Source of the DNA: Tieghemostelium lacteum
Taxonomy: Eukaryota > Evosea > Eumycetozoa > Dictyosteliales > Raperosteliaceae
NCBI GenBank assembly: GCA_001606155.1
Contig: LODT01000042.1
Coordinates: forward strand, 476,963-540,962
Length of the DNA stretch: 64,000 nt
Direction of reading: 5' to 3'
Part shown: one piece after another, positions 42,912 to 53,366 of the stretch
Layout: each line of letters begins with the position of its first letter
Position numbering within the stretch: position 1 is the first letter of the stretch
The notes under the pieces: model-generated
Seen by the model: only the letters and a program-made list of their open reading frames with translations
Database searches by the model: none
What the model was told of the DNA's origin: nothing
Program-made: the position numbers and the translations under genes

Positions 42912-44298
42912 ATGAGCAGTAAAAAACAACAACTTAGTAAAGCAGAAAACGATGAAATTCAAAAATTAATTTCAACAGGTAAATTAAAGAGAACCAAGAT
43001 TGACGATGATATTCAAAAGTTTTTAGAAGATGCACAAAATAATCGTAGTAATCAAATGAGAGTTATTTTAGAAGACCCCGAAAAGAAAAAGAAATTATTA
43101 AATTCATTTGATGCCAATCACAGAACACCATTACATTTCTCTGCCTACTATGGTAGTAAAGATTGTATTGATTTACTTTTATCTGAAGGTTCTGATTTAA
43201 ACATTACTGATTTTGTAAGAGTTCCCACCACCATCTTCAAAGAATCCTTATCAATTTCATTTTCTAATAATTGTATATTATAATAAATAATAGGATGGAT
43301 ATACAGCATTAATGTTAGCAATTAAAGTTGGAAATCAAGCTATTGCAGAGAAATTAATAAATTCAGGAGCAGATTTAAATGTAAAGAGTAAAGAAGGATT
43401 CTCAGCATTACATTTAGCAGTATTGAGTAGTGATAGAACTCTATCAAAATTAATTTTATCAAAAGAGAATATAGAGATTCCATGCCAAAAATCTGAATCT
43501 GGTAGTATATTACATGCAGCTTATGGTCTTAAAGATATGGAAATTATTCAGGATTTGGTAAAGAAAGAACCAAAGTTATTGCAATCATTGGATGAGAATG
43601 ATATGACACCATTACATATTGCCTGTGCATATGGTAACAAGGTTTTGGCATTAGAACTCATTAAATTAGGTGCTAATGTTAATGCTGTTGCACGTGGTGG
43701 TTGTACTCCATTGCATATTGTAGCTGATAGTGGTGATTTAGAAGTTGCAAAATCATTAGCTGACGGTGGTGCTTTATTGAAAATGGATGATGATGCTACA
43801 ACTCCAATTTCATTGGCATTATTAAAAAAGAATAAAGCAATGGAAGATATTCTATCAAAATGTAAAATTGATAATGAATCTTATAAAAATCAACAACAGA
43901 ACAAATCTAAGCAAAAGTCATCTAGTAGTTATAATGATAAAGCTTCACCAGAGACTCTAAAGAAACAAGGAAACAAAGCTTTCCATGATGGTGACTACGA
44001 ATTGGCATTACATTGGTATCAGTTAGCTATTGATGTTGAAGATGTCCTATCAGAAGTATCATCAAGTAAAAGCGAATCAATTCAATATCTATTATATTCA
44101 AACAAATCAGCCTGTCATTACAATATGAAAAACTTTAAAGAGGCTTTAGAAGATGCTGAAAAATGTATTCAACTATCTCCAAATTGGCCAAAAGGATATC
44201 TAAGAAAATCTCAAGCACTCGAATCTCTAAACAGAAAAGATGAAGCTAAATTAGCAACTGATAAAATGAATGAATTAACTCAACAAGGTTTCAAATAA
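42912..44298 (+). CDS. Ankyrin-repeat and TPR protein
   Basis: Exons 42912-43214 and 43294-44298 join in phase 0 (NITDF then DGYTALMLA) for 435 residues. About seven ankyrin repeats cover 70-300: NHRTPLHFSAYYGSKDC, DGYTALMLAIKVGNQAI, EGFSALHLAVLSSD, NDMTPLHIACAYGNK, GGCTPLHIVADSGDL and DATTPISLALLKKNKAM. After a Ser/Gln linker, TPR repeats start near 310: LKKQGNKAFHDGDYELALHWYQLAI and YLLYSNKSACHYNMKNFKEAL, then WPKGYLRKSQALESL. The TPR set resembles HSP70/90 co-chaperone clamps, so a chaperone adaptor role is possible. Its last 47 coding bases and 3' flank are copied at 58014-58127. Confidence 0.92.
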
Positions 44299-44363
44299 AT
44301 ATTAAATTAAATATTTATATACAACTGTTCACCCATTTTTCTTATTTTTGTATTAGTACCATG
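44251..44363 (+). repeat. Source copy of a 113 bp segmental duplication
   Basis: This segment covers the last codons of the ankyrin-TPR gene, its stop and 65 bp of 3' flank, ending at TACCATG. A copy with about five differences and small indels lies at 58014-58127 in the same orientation. The copy here is in an intact gene and is therefore the likely source. Confidence 0.85.
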
Positions 44364-45381
44364 TTGAAAATCAAAATTCTGCTGAAAACAATTCGAAGAA
44401 GCTCTGTGATTACAAAAATTGGAGCTCCTGGTAGTTACAATTCTGATAGTCCTTCAAGTTTTGGTGACTGGGCAACTACAAAAACCAGTACCAATAGAAT
44501 ACAGTTTAGGTCTAATTGGTAATATTATTCCTCAATATTGGAAAAATTTCGACAACTCTGGTAATCTCAAGGATTTGTGGTTTGAGGCTTATGAGTTTTA
44601 TATTCTAAAACAAAACTTAAATTTATTTGCCCAAACTCTTTCTGTTACTATCTTAAGTAATAGTATATTAGTTTTTAATGGAAATTTTACCCTACTTTTA
44701 CACAAAGGATCATTTTCTGAAGTGCATCAAATCAACGCCTCAGTAGATTATAATATTCTTGATACACCAATAGTCTTCAACATCTCAACATCCATTGATG
44801 AAATTACATCTTTCTCCATTGAAAATTTTGTACCTATACAAAATATATCCTTTATCGTAATGCAAAGTTCTATAAACAATAGAGGATACCTTTATAATGG
44901 CGAAAATAATCCTACCGGTCAAACTTCAAATGTAACATTTGAATATTTTGATGATATGGGTCTAGCATTTATATTGGGTATATAAGGAACATTTGTTGAT
45001 ATGTCTGATTATCATAATCTTTATTATATTCAAACTAATGGTGCCAATGGCACATATACTGATATAATAGAAATACCCCAGGTTCCAGAAAAAATAACTT
45101 ATCTATATTTTAAACAATACCCAACGTTTATATATGATATTCAGAGTATTTCCATTGTTAACTATCAAAACCCCTTGGAACCAAGTTTATACGAATTTGA
45201 ATCTATTTTTGCCTTCCAAAACTGTGGATCTGTTGAGAATTATTATTTATTCTATTCCACTTGCACTAATGGAGGAATTTACCCAAATGGTTATATGACA
45301 GCTTTAAGCTTTTCTTTTAATTATAGTTATAGTTATTTTTTTAATAATTTATACATCAATATAAATGGATTCACCCAATAA
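44361..45381 (+). pseudogene. Broken gene for a secreted or membrane-anchored protein
   Basis: A long plus-strand frame runs from about 44410 to 45381 but has no in-frame ATG at its start and one in-frame TAA at 44983-44985, after which the same frame continues for 126 codons. Near the start is a hydrophobic stretch (LLVVTILIVLQVLVTG) like a signal peptide; an ATG at 44361 lies in a different frame, so a frameshift probably separated them. The rest is beta-rich with many NxS/T sites and few cysteines (NCGS, STCTNGG near the end). I do not know the family. Two or more lesions make a decayed gene more likely than a missed intron. Confidence 0.6.
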
Positions 45382-45426
45382 AATAAAAGACTTTAAATTA
45401 CAAGAATATTATAAATTAAATAAGTT

Positions 45427-48400
45427 TCATTTAATTTGTAAATTAAATGAGAATTTATTATACTGATTTTTGAATGATTGACATTGGGTTTTGATATTTT
45501 CAATTAGATGTGAGTGATTTTTCATTGTATAATAATAGTAACTTAAATCAATATAGCAAATTGAGTTTTTAGTAGCAACAAATATCTCTTCAAATAGTGT
45601 TGTGATTTGTGGACAAAATTCTTTTATCAATGACAATTTGATTTTCTCAAGAATTGGACAATATAAAATTAAATTTCTTAACATTGTAATGTTGTTATTA
45701 GTGAGATTCACTGTTAATTTCAAGAGATTGGGGAGTTCTCTTTCAACAATATAAATAAATGAAGTGTTGATTTCAAGTGATGTCAATTGATAGAATATAG
45801 TTTCAATAGATTGATAATGAAAACTAAAGAGTCTTTGTGTTGATAGATGGTAGATACCCGAATTCAAAATTGAATATTTTGAATGAATATCAATTAATTT
45901 ACCAATATTATTTGGTGATATTTCTAATTGTTCATCCAATGTTTTCTTCAATTTAAAGTTTTTAATCAAATGACAAACTACACTGAAGAATGATTTTGAT
46001 GCCATTGCAATGGAATACAAATCATTCATTCCAAATGGATAGAATCTTATCATTTGTCTGAGAATGTGATGAAAAATAGTATTTGGAAGGACTGGAATTT
46101 CTGTCTGTTGATGAGTTGGATGATTTGTATCAATAGGATCATTGAAATAAAACCCATGATGGGAAGAATAACAAAGATCTTTTAATATTTTGATTTTCTC
46201 TTGCCAAATAGTTTCTATAATGTGATTTACTTCGGAAGGTGGTTGAGCATTAAGATATCCCAATATGACCTTTTTCAATTCTGGGTCCAACTGATTTAAC
46301 ATGTTAATGAGTTTCATCATTTGCCTTATTTGAAGATCACTCGTAAAATTTATCAAGATAAAACGGCTGCAGAAATGGGATTCACTAGAGCTTTTTAGGT
46401 CTGAAATGAAAATACCAGAATGGATTACCACCTTTTCCAAATTTTCAAAATCATTACTCTTTAACATTTCATTTAATATTGTAGTAAATTTAAATCCAGG
46501 ATAAAGAAGAGTTTCAAAAAGTGCTCTGATTGTTTTGTTTTCTGGAGCCACAGACAAAAAGTCATCTATAGTGTTGTTGATTTTTGGTGTTTCAATATCA
46601 ATCTTGAGTTCAGATTCCAAAATATATTCACGACATTCGAATTCATACAAGTAATGCCAAGTCTGAGAAGATTTCTTTAGCCATTCCAATCCATGACCAC
46701 CATTACTTTTTTCTACATATATCTGCTGTTGGAAAATTGTCATAATCTTCCCATGCACCATACCTACTTTATTGAGATACTCAATCAATCTCAAATAATA
46801 TGAACAATCAACAGTTCGCTTTCTCATAATTTCTAATAGTGTTTCCAATTCAATTGTAGTTGGTGATTCTGTTAGGATCATTTCTAAAGGTAACAAACTT
46901 ACATTAAAATAGTCTACAAGTAAATGTGATACCAGATACATTAAGCGGTTATTAACTATATTTAGGATTGGGGGATGTTTACATAATTCGAATAAAAGTT
47001 TGATCGATCTATCTCCATATTGGATATTGATACAATCTACTGTTACATGAATTAACTGATAAAGATGATCACTTGATGTTATTTTCATCAAGAATTCTGT
47101 TATTAAGAGAGTTTGTCTAGTTTTTTCACAATAATCATATACCAAATTACAATATCGTTGATAGACTTCTTTTGGACAGGTATCCAATAAATGGAGGAAA
47201 CCTGGTAGGTTTAGATAATCATTTAAAATTTCAGTTACATTTATGTAATGAACCAATTGATTACTGTGAATATACATGTATTTTAAACTGCCTATGATAT
47301 TTTCAAAATTATCAAAGAGTATCTGAGGGTGTGATAAATAGAGTTTAAAGTGAAATTCTTGAAAATTCACAATAGGTAGATTGTTGGTTGTCATTTCCAA
47401 TTGATCTATTGTTGCTGTGAATTCAAATTCTATCAATTTAGATATTCCTTTTCCAAATTGTTCTTTTGGATAAACTAGACAAACATGTTCTGAGTTTATG
47501 TCCTTAACTTGTATACACAACTCATTAAATATTTCAATAAATTTTGGTTTGAAGTTTTGTATATCCATCACCTCAAGATGTTCAATGATCAATGCAAATC
47601 TATATAAATCAAATTTTGATTTATAATCAATTGATTGCATTAGAGAATGAAAGTGTTTTAATATTTCATTTCTTATCAAATCATCACCAAAGTTTTGTTT
47701 GAGAATTAATATTTCTCTGTTGTTATGAATGGTGAGAAAAGGTATCAATTTACTGTAATGACCAAAGATTGTAATTGAATCTTGATATTTCATCTTTTCC
47801 AAAGATGAAACAATTATTTCAAGAGCTAACTTCCAATTTTTGTTACTTTTTGGTAAACACCATAAATTGAGACCTAATATAAAATCAATGTATTCTGAAA
47901 CTATAGTTGGATTGGTTTCTTTACCTATGAAAGTTGCTAATATAATTTGTTCTATAATGAAATGAAAATCGATAGAATCAATGTTCTTTTCAATTGCCTA
48001 ATATTAGTTAGTATGTGTTGATGAAAAAGCTAAATATTATAATATAATATTTACCTTTTTTAAAACACCTAAGAGCCCAGGTGAATAAAAAACATCACTG
48101 CCAATAATAATATGGAGAAAATCATATGGAATAATTATATTGTTGAAAAAACTTTGAGTTTTTTGGGGAAATGACAATAATAGATTGTAGTGTAACCCAT
48201 TTTTAAGCATTTGTAGTTTAATGATAGCTTTGTGAAGTATTATATCGTATAAGACCATTTGAGTTGGTGAATATACTTCTTTAGAATTATTATTTACTTC
48301 AAAACATTTTAAAAATGTATTGAGAAATAGATAATCATCTGGTGCAAATTTTATCAAAACAGATATAGTTTTTTCTAAATCTTCCCTAGCATCTGCATTA

Positions 48401-48483
48401 TTTAAATACTGTTTAAATTCTTTTTCAAAATATTGTTTGAATTGATTTGGGTTGCCAAAGAGGGTTTGGATTGGGGAATTCAT
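45427..48483 (-). CDS. F-box/LRR-type protein
   Basis: Exons 48483-48055 and 47997-45427 join in phase 0 for 999 residues. The first 750 residues are helical without a known domain. Near residue 785, ILRQMIRFYPFGMNDLYSIAMASKSFFSVVCHLI is F-box-like in spacing, followed by leucine-rich segments (LTSLEINTSF, LPNLLKLTVNLTNNNI, LEKIKLSL). F-box proteins recruit substrates to SCF ubiquitin ligases; dictyostelids have many of this sort. Two related but shorter proteins lie at 59011-60714 and 61278-62921, with the F-box at the N-terminus instead. An LTR element is inserted 234 bp upstream of the start codon. Confidence 0.7.
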
Positions 48484-48711
48484 TGTGATTCCTTAAACTA
48501 AAAATAATTTTTAAATTTAAAATAAAAAAAGGTTCACCTGATTTTGATTTAAGATATCTTCTTAGAAAATATTAGAGATATTTATTTGAAAGTTCAACAA
48601 TTTAAATTGTGTCTAGATTCATTTTTAAAAGTGACAGAGATCTCGATTTTTTTTAATTTTACAATAAATGGGTTACTTTCTGAAATTTCCACATCCTGAA
48701 AATCTAGAAAT

Positions 48712-48717
48712 CTTTCG
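48712..48717 (+). repeat. Target-site duplication, left copy
   Basis: CTTTCG directly precedes the left LTR, and the same six bases directly follow the right LTR (50863-50868). Five bases (TTTCG) would also fit, since many LTR integrases make 5 bp duplications. Confidence 0.85.
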
Positions 48718-48881
48718 TGTTACTATGATAAGTTATAATACATAACATCATAGTATGAAGTATAAACCCGGTTAAATATAACAACGAATTTGTAGAACAA
48801 ACATTATTACACACAACAAACAAATATATAAAAACATATATTAAATTAATTATCTCTAGACTATTAGTTACAATAGTTACA
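48718..48881 (+). repeat. Left LTR, 164 bp
   Basis: It starts TGTTACTATGATAAG and ends AATAGTTACA. Compared with the right LTR it lacks a 15 bp block after ATTATTAC and a 45 bp AT-rich block after TATTAAATTAA, plus 2 bp. Otherwise the two match nearly base for base. Confidence 0.9.
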
Positions 48882-48893
48882 TGGCGATAACTG
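48882..48893 (+). other. Primer-binding site candidate
   Basis: TGGCGATAACTG begins immediately after the left LTR. TGG pairs with the CCA end of a tRNA, and its position is standard for minus-strand priming. The tRNA would end CAGTTATCGCCA; which tRNA this is was not determined. Confidence 0.6.
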
Positions 48894-48975
48894 TAGGATT
48901 TTAAAACCTCATATTATTTATCTATTAAAAATAATTTTTCAAAAGTCATTTAATTTATTAAAAATGGGTATGTAA

Positions 48976-49332
48976 AAAAGGGTTGTTTGTATACCTGACT
49001 ATGACAAGAGATTTTACATAGAAGCTGATGCTTCGCTAGATAGAGTTTGGTACGAAGAGATTAGGGTAGATGTGCCTATTAATGATGTGGAGTCGGTGGT
49101 TAGACCTGAAGGTCTGGATAGGAATACCGATAAGGGTATTGAGATTGATGAATCTCTGCAGATTGACATGGATGTCAATAGTAATAGTAATATACCATAT
49201 GATATGGAGGTTGATGAACCTTTGAAGATTGGCAAGGAGGCCAATAGAGAATTATGGAATAAATATATTACGAGAACCACTGATATTGTACTGACAGACC
49301 TGAGTCCTACTAAAAGCAATGGGAGAACATAG
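48976..49332 (+). pseudogene. RNase-H-like remnant of a Ty3/gypsy pol
   Basis: A frame open from just after a TAA at 48973-48975 to a TAG at 49330-49332 encodes 118 residues. Its start, VVCIPDYDKRFYIEADASLD, resembles the RT-RNase H boundary of Ty3/gypsy elements (PDF-K-F-x-x-x-TDAS), including the Asp of the first RNase H acidic residue. After that the similarity ends and the chain becomes acidic (IEIDESLQIDMDVNSNSN). I read this as a pol fragment joined by deletion to other sequence. Confidence 0.5.
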
Positions 49333-49379
49333 ATGCTGTGTTGGACTGTAGTGATGGGACCGATGGTGCTGCAACACGA

Positions 49380-49725
49380 GATATAACGTTAGTAGATGGG
49401 TTGATGGTCTCAACCGGGTACTCTACAGGATATAACGTTAGTAGATGGGTTGATGGTCTCAACTGGGCACTCTACAAGATAACGTTAGTAGATGGGTTGA
49501 TGGTCTCAACCGGGCACTCTACAGGATATAACGTTGTAGATAGGGTTGATGGTCTTCAACCGGGTACGCTACAGGATATAACGTTAGTAGATAGGGTTGA
49601 TGGTCTTCAACCGGCACACTACAAGATGAAACGTTAGTAGATGGGGTTGATGGTCTTCAACCGGGTCCACTACAGGATATAACGTTGGTAGAAGGGGTTG
49701 TAGGTCAACAACCTGTACTTCACAA
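49380..49725 (+). repeat. Seven-copy internal tandem repeat, 47-51 bp units
   Basis: Units start near 49380, 49429, 49478, 49525, 49575, 49625 and 49676, each beginning GATATAACGTTAGTAGAT or close. The 51 bp form encodes 17 residues, DITLVDGVDGLQPGTLQ. Units of 47, 49 and 50 bp have lost bases and shift the frame, so only the last two read in the frame of the following protein. Confidence 0.9.
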
Positions 49726-50194
49726 TGATCAAATGCAAGTAGATCTACAAGGAAAAATGGATAATGCTGGTAAAAGGGTAGTAAATGAGGTTGTAAATCA
49801 ACAACTGGTAAGTTTACTGCCGGAGGACAGGGCTAAAAGGGTGACTGATATGCTCGTAGACGAGGTTGATGGTGACGATTATCAATCTGGGACTTTACAA
49901 CATGTAGTGCACCAAGAGTTAGCAGGGGTCCAAGGTAAAAGCATAATGGGATCATTGGATAGTAGTGTCTCTACAGAATCTGAAAATACCAAAGGAAAAA
50001 GGTGGGTGGAGTATCTTCAACGAAATTCCAGAAATGGTGATGAAGAAGCTGCTCACAGAATATTGGATGAGTTACTCATGGATATTGAGAAGTCCAAAAA
50101 GATTGAACTTGAGTCTTACATAGATATCAAGAACTCAAATCATCTGAAAGATTGGATAGAAATCTTCAGGAAAGAGAAGGATGAGAACCAATAA
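49685..50194 (+). CDS. Putative element-encoded acidic protein
   Basis: This 169-residue frame starts within the last tandem unit (VEGVVGQQPVLHND) and may be the 3' part of a longer protein that once included all repeats. It is hydrophilic and helical: QGKMDNAGKRVVNE, DRAKRVTDMLVDEVDGDD, GKRWVEYLQRNSRNGDEEAAHRIL, ending NHLKDWIEIFRKEKDENQ. No zinc knuckle or other Gag hallmark is present. The function is unknown, and the frame may be decayed. Confidence 0.45.
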   Translation: MVEGVVGQQPVLHNDQMQVDLQGKMDNAGKRVVNEVVNQQLVSLLPEDRAKRVTDMLVDEVDGDDYQSGTLQHVVHQELAGVQGKSIMGSLDSSVSTESENTKGKRWVEYLQRNSRNGDEEAAHRILDELLMDIEKSKKIELESYIDIKNSNHLKDWIEIFRKEKDENQ

Positions 50195-50620
50195 ATGGAG
50201 AAATAATGTTATAGAACTGTTTGAATTAGAAAAGGAGCCAACCAAGACCAAGGAAATTGCTAGTCTACAGTAGTCGAAAAGATACTTAATTCTAGAATGG
50301 GTGTTGGTATGTTACGTATAATGGCTAAAAGATGGGTAACTGGTAAGAGAAAGAGCTAAGAAACATGTAGAATATTCTAATATCTAACCAAAAAAAGTGG
50401 ATCAGCTCAGAAGATATATTAAAGACAAAGGTTATACCAAGGATAGTGCCAATTACAATCAAGAGAAATCAAATGTCTCACAAATTTGGTTATAACAAAG
50501 ATATCGTGAAGGAATGTCTCAAGATAAATACAAAGATCAAGTAGTATCGTCTCTATCTTATCTGTTAAAAAATTATTCGCATCCAAAGGTATTAAAATTC
50601 CCACTTACCTTCAAAATCCT

Positions 50621-50636
50621 AGTAAAGAAGGGGGAA
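50621..50636 (+). other. Polypurine tract
   Basis: AGTAAAGAAGGGGGAA lies directly upstream of the right LTR, where plus-strand DNA synthesis is primed in LTR retrotransposons. Such a G-rich purine run is rare in this genome. Confidence 0.8.
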
Positions 50637-50862
50637 TGTTACTATGATAAGTTATAATACATATAACATCATAGTATGAAGTATAAACCCGGTTAAATAT
50701 AACAACGAATTTGTAGAACAAACATTATTACAAATTCGTTGGCAACACACAACAAACAAATATATAAAAACATATATTAAATTAAATAAACATCATTCTT
50801 AATATATATATAATTCTATATATATATTAATTATCTCTAGACTATTAGTTACAATAGTTACA
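50637..50862 (+). repeat. Right LTR, 226 bp
   Basis: This copy is the more complete. It holds a hairpin at its left end (TACTATGAT with ATCATAGTA, and GTTATA with TATAAC inside), a perfect 12 bp inverted repeat at 50704-50715 and 50729-50740 (AACGAATTTGTA), and an AT-rich palindromic stretch near 50800-50830. Confidence 0.9.
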
Positions 50863-51175
50863 CTTTCGTCTACTTGGTTGGTCTTTAACCTTTATGTATA
50901 CCTTGGAATAGCATATGGCTCCAATTTTAAAAAGACCATTGCATACTTAGGTGGTTTTTTATAATAAAAGTTAAATAAATTAATTTAATTTTTCCATAGT
51001 TTTGGAAACCAATAAATACCTTTGGAATTTGATTTTAAATTTCCATCAATTCAAAATATCATTATTAAATAACAATTTTAACTATTTCAAAAACAATTTA
51101 CACAAATATATATAATTCTCTTTCCAAAACTACTTAATTTTCAAAATTAATAATCAACTCTAATTCAAAAAAAAA
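50863..51175. other. Intergenic; target-site copy, no gene seen
   Basis: The first six bases (CTTTCG) are the right target-site duplication. The remaining 307 bp are AT-rich and should include the old promoter of the broken GPI-protein gene. No repeat was recognised. Confidence 0.5.
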
Positions 51176-51614
51176 ATGAAATTTATTTTATTATCAATTG
51201 TAGTTCTTGCTCTTTAAACCAATTCAATTAAGGCTAATACTGATGCTGCTATTACTAGTGCCAGTGTTTGTTTTGCATGTAAATCAACAACTGATTGTAC
51301 AGGTGAAAAGACTTGTAATGATTATGATTTGGATAAATGTTTACCATTAATTAAATGCTGGTTCAACTGCCGCTGATCAATTCATTAAAGTTACTTTAGA
51401 TACCAAAAAAGATATTTACACCTACTCTGTATTCTCTGATAATAAATGTGCCACCCAAGTTTCTACAGTCCACTGCAATGGTAAATGTTCCACTTGTTTC
51501 AAATCATCAAATATTCAAATTTCATGTCCAGCCGAAGGTAGTGGTGCTTCAAGATTTGCTGCTGTTTCTTCAATTTTAGGTGTTTCAGTTTTAGCTGTTG
51601 CCACTTTCATTTAA
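51176..51614 (+). pseudogene. Broken gene for a small Cys-rich GPI-anchored protein
   Basis: The frame opens MKFILLSIVVLAL, a signal peptide, then hits TAA at codon 14 (51215-51217), where CAA would read through. It continues with CFACKSTTDCTGEKTCNDYDLDKC until one extra base near 51352-51356 moves the frame. The rest reads AGSTAADQFIKVTL, then CATQVSTVHCNGKCSTCFKSSN and ends in a hydrophobic tail (ISSILGVSVLAVATFI-like) typical of GPI attachment. Nonsense plus frameshift in an otherwise well-kept protein points to recent loss. Small Cys-rich GPI proteins of this build are common in Dictyostelium. Confidence 0.75.
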
Positions 51615-51768
51615 ATGTATTTAATTTTATATTTCCAGTTTACATAAATTTTTTATAGTTTCAATTTTACATTTTAATTTCAATAAAATATTATTTATAG
51701 AATTTGTACATTCTGAACAAATTTAATAGAATCAAAAAGATTTACTATTTTTGTGATTTATTTATTTA

Positions 51769-53366
51769 TTATTGTTCAACATACCATATACCAAATTGCA
51801 TAATATTGCACATATTCTTACCTCTTGCAATTTTACCGTATCCACCCATTGCCCATGATGTTCCCCATGAACTATAAATAAATTAAAAAATAAATAAAGT
51901 TTAGATTATTATATAATTGGGTAAAAAATATCCAAATCACAATATATATTTACTTTTTAATGATCCAATATGGTTTACCATTTTCAATTCCATATCCAAC
52001 CAATAATACTGCATGACTATAAATGAATATATATTAAAAAATTAATATTTATGGAATGATATCAATAATCTATAATCTATAATCCATTTATAATAAATAA
52101 ATAATAATTACTTTGGCTGGGCTGTAATGGTATGTTCCATATCAAAAATACCGGTTCCAAGATCTTGGAAATTAGCTTTATACTCATTATCTGCAACCAT
52201 TGCTATTATTATAGGACCTTTTGAAAGTAAAACATCAGCAAGTTGATCTTCACTTCTCACACGAACGTTAGTAACTCTTAACTTTCCTCTAACGATGTTT
52301 GATGTTGGAAAAGGCTTTAGACAATAACCATGAGTTTCGGATATTCCAGAAGTATAAGGATACTCTGATTCCATTACAATATCCATATCGTTAAAATAAT
52401 CCAATACTGCAGTTGGCCATCCACCTGTATTTATAAAAATTATTGTTTGGGTCATTTTTTTTTTGTTAATTTTAATTCATACATGTATTTATCAATTTTT
52501 ATATTAAAAAAAATCATACCTTGACATCCACTATTATGTTGACCATACATATACTTTCTATAAGAACAATCTATAACACTTTGTTCTGAAATGTCATAGG
52601 CTCCTCCAGTTTTCCTTTTGATGTAACTTTCAAGTAAAGCAGTTCCGGCAAATGCATAACATGATCCACAATATTGTTGATTTCTAACTGGAGTTAGTAT
52701 TCCTTGTGATCTCCAATCAAATGAAGCTGGTGCTCTCAATAAATTTGTATTTGGCATTGTTTCATTTGATGATGATGGTGAATAATAACTAATTCTATTC
52801 TTTTTACATTTTCCTTTTCCTTTATCTGAATCTGAATCTGAATCTGAATCTGAATCTGAATCTGAATCTGATGAATCAGTATCACAATGATCAACAGGTG
52901 GAGTTAAAGTTGATAAATTTGAAAGTTCATCTTCAGTCCAATCAGACATTTCATTCAATTGTAATGTAAATGATGCATTTGGATTATTTAAATTGAATTC
53001 TTTGAAAATTTCAAGTTTTTGTTTTATAATTTTAAATCTATTTTTAAATTCAATTGGATCTTTATATGTTTTATTGAATTTAAACATCCATTCATTAAAT
53101 GTAAAAAATACTGATTCACATTCATTCTCTTTTGAAATAAAATATTAATTATCAAAAAAAATATTTGGAAAATTTTATGAATAAAATTAATAATTACCTG
53201 GATTTGGAGTTGGTGATGATGTTGGTGTTTCTGTAATATTTGGTGTTTGACTTGGAGTTGGTGATGATGATGGAGTTTTAGTAGGATGAGAAATTACAAT
53301 TTGAATACTAAAAGTAATTAGTACAAGAAATACTAATAATTTAAAATTAATATTTTTTCTATACAT
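51769..53366 (-). CDS. Papain-family cysteine protease
   Basis: Five minus-strand exons, 53366-53198, 53128-52520, 52424-52112, 52016-51954 and 51871-51769, give 418 residues. A signal or anchor segment (FKLLVFLVLITFSIQIVIS) is followed by a Ser/Thr/Pro-rich stretch, an I29 inhibitor propeptide (FNEWMFKFNKTY, LQLNEMSDWTEDEL) and a Ser-Asp dipeptide run near 142-160. The mature enzyme starts at about APASFDWRSQGILTPV. The catalytic Cys is in QQYCGSCYAFAG, the His in NHAVLLVGYG, and the Asn in WIIKNSWGTSW, restored only by the last two joins. It is therefore intact. A lysosomal or secreted role is expected. Confidence 0.92.

Larger units (their letters stand above)
48718..50862 (+). mobile_element. 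Non-autonomous LTR retrotransposon
   Basis: The element is 2145 bp. It has two direct LTRs (48718-48881 and 50637-50862) that begin TG and end CA, a 6 bp target-site duplication, a primer-binding-site-like TGGCGATAACTG right after the left LTR, and a purine tract (AAAGAAGGGGGAA) right before the right LTR. The 1755 bp internal part has no reverse transcriptase or integrase. It holds an RNase-H-like remnant (48976-49332), a seven-copy 47-51 bp tandem repeat (49380-49725) and a 169-residue frame (49685-50194). It is best read as a deletion derivative of a Ty3/gypsy-type element, mobilised in trans. I know Skipper and DGLT elements in Dictyostelium but cannot tell whether this belongs to either. 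Confidence 0.85.

Noticed and set aside
49380-49725. Regular direct repeats that could suggest a CRISPR-like array
   Set aside because: The units are contiguous with no unique spacers, vary in length, code for a peptide repeat and lie inside an LTR element in a eukaryote.
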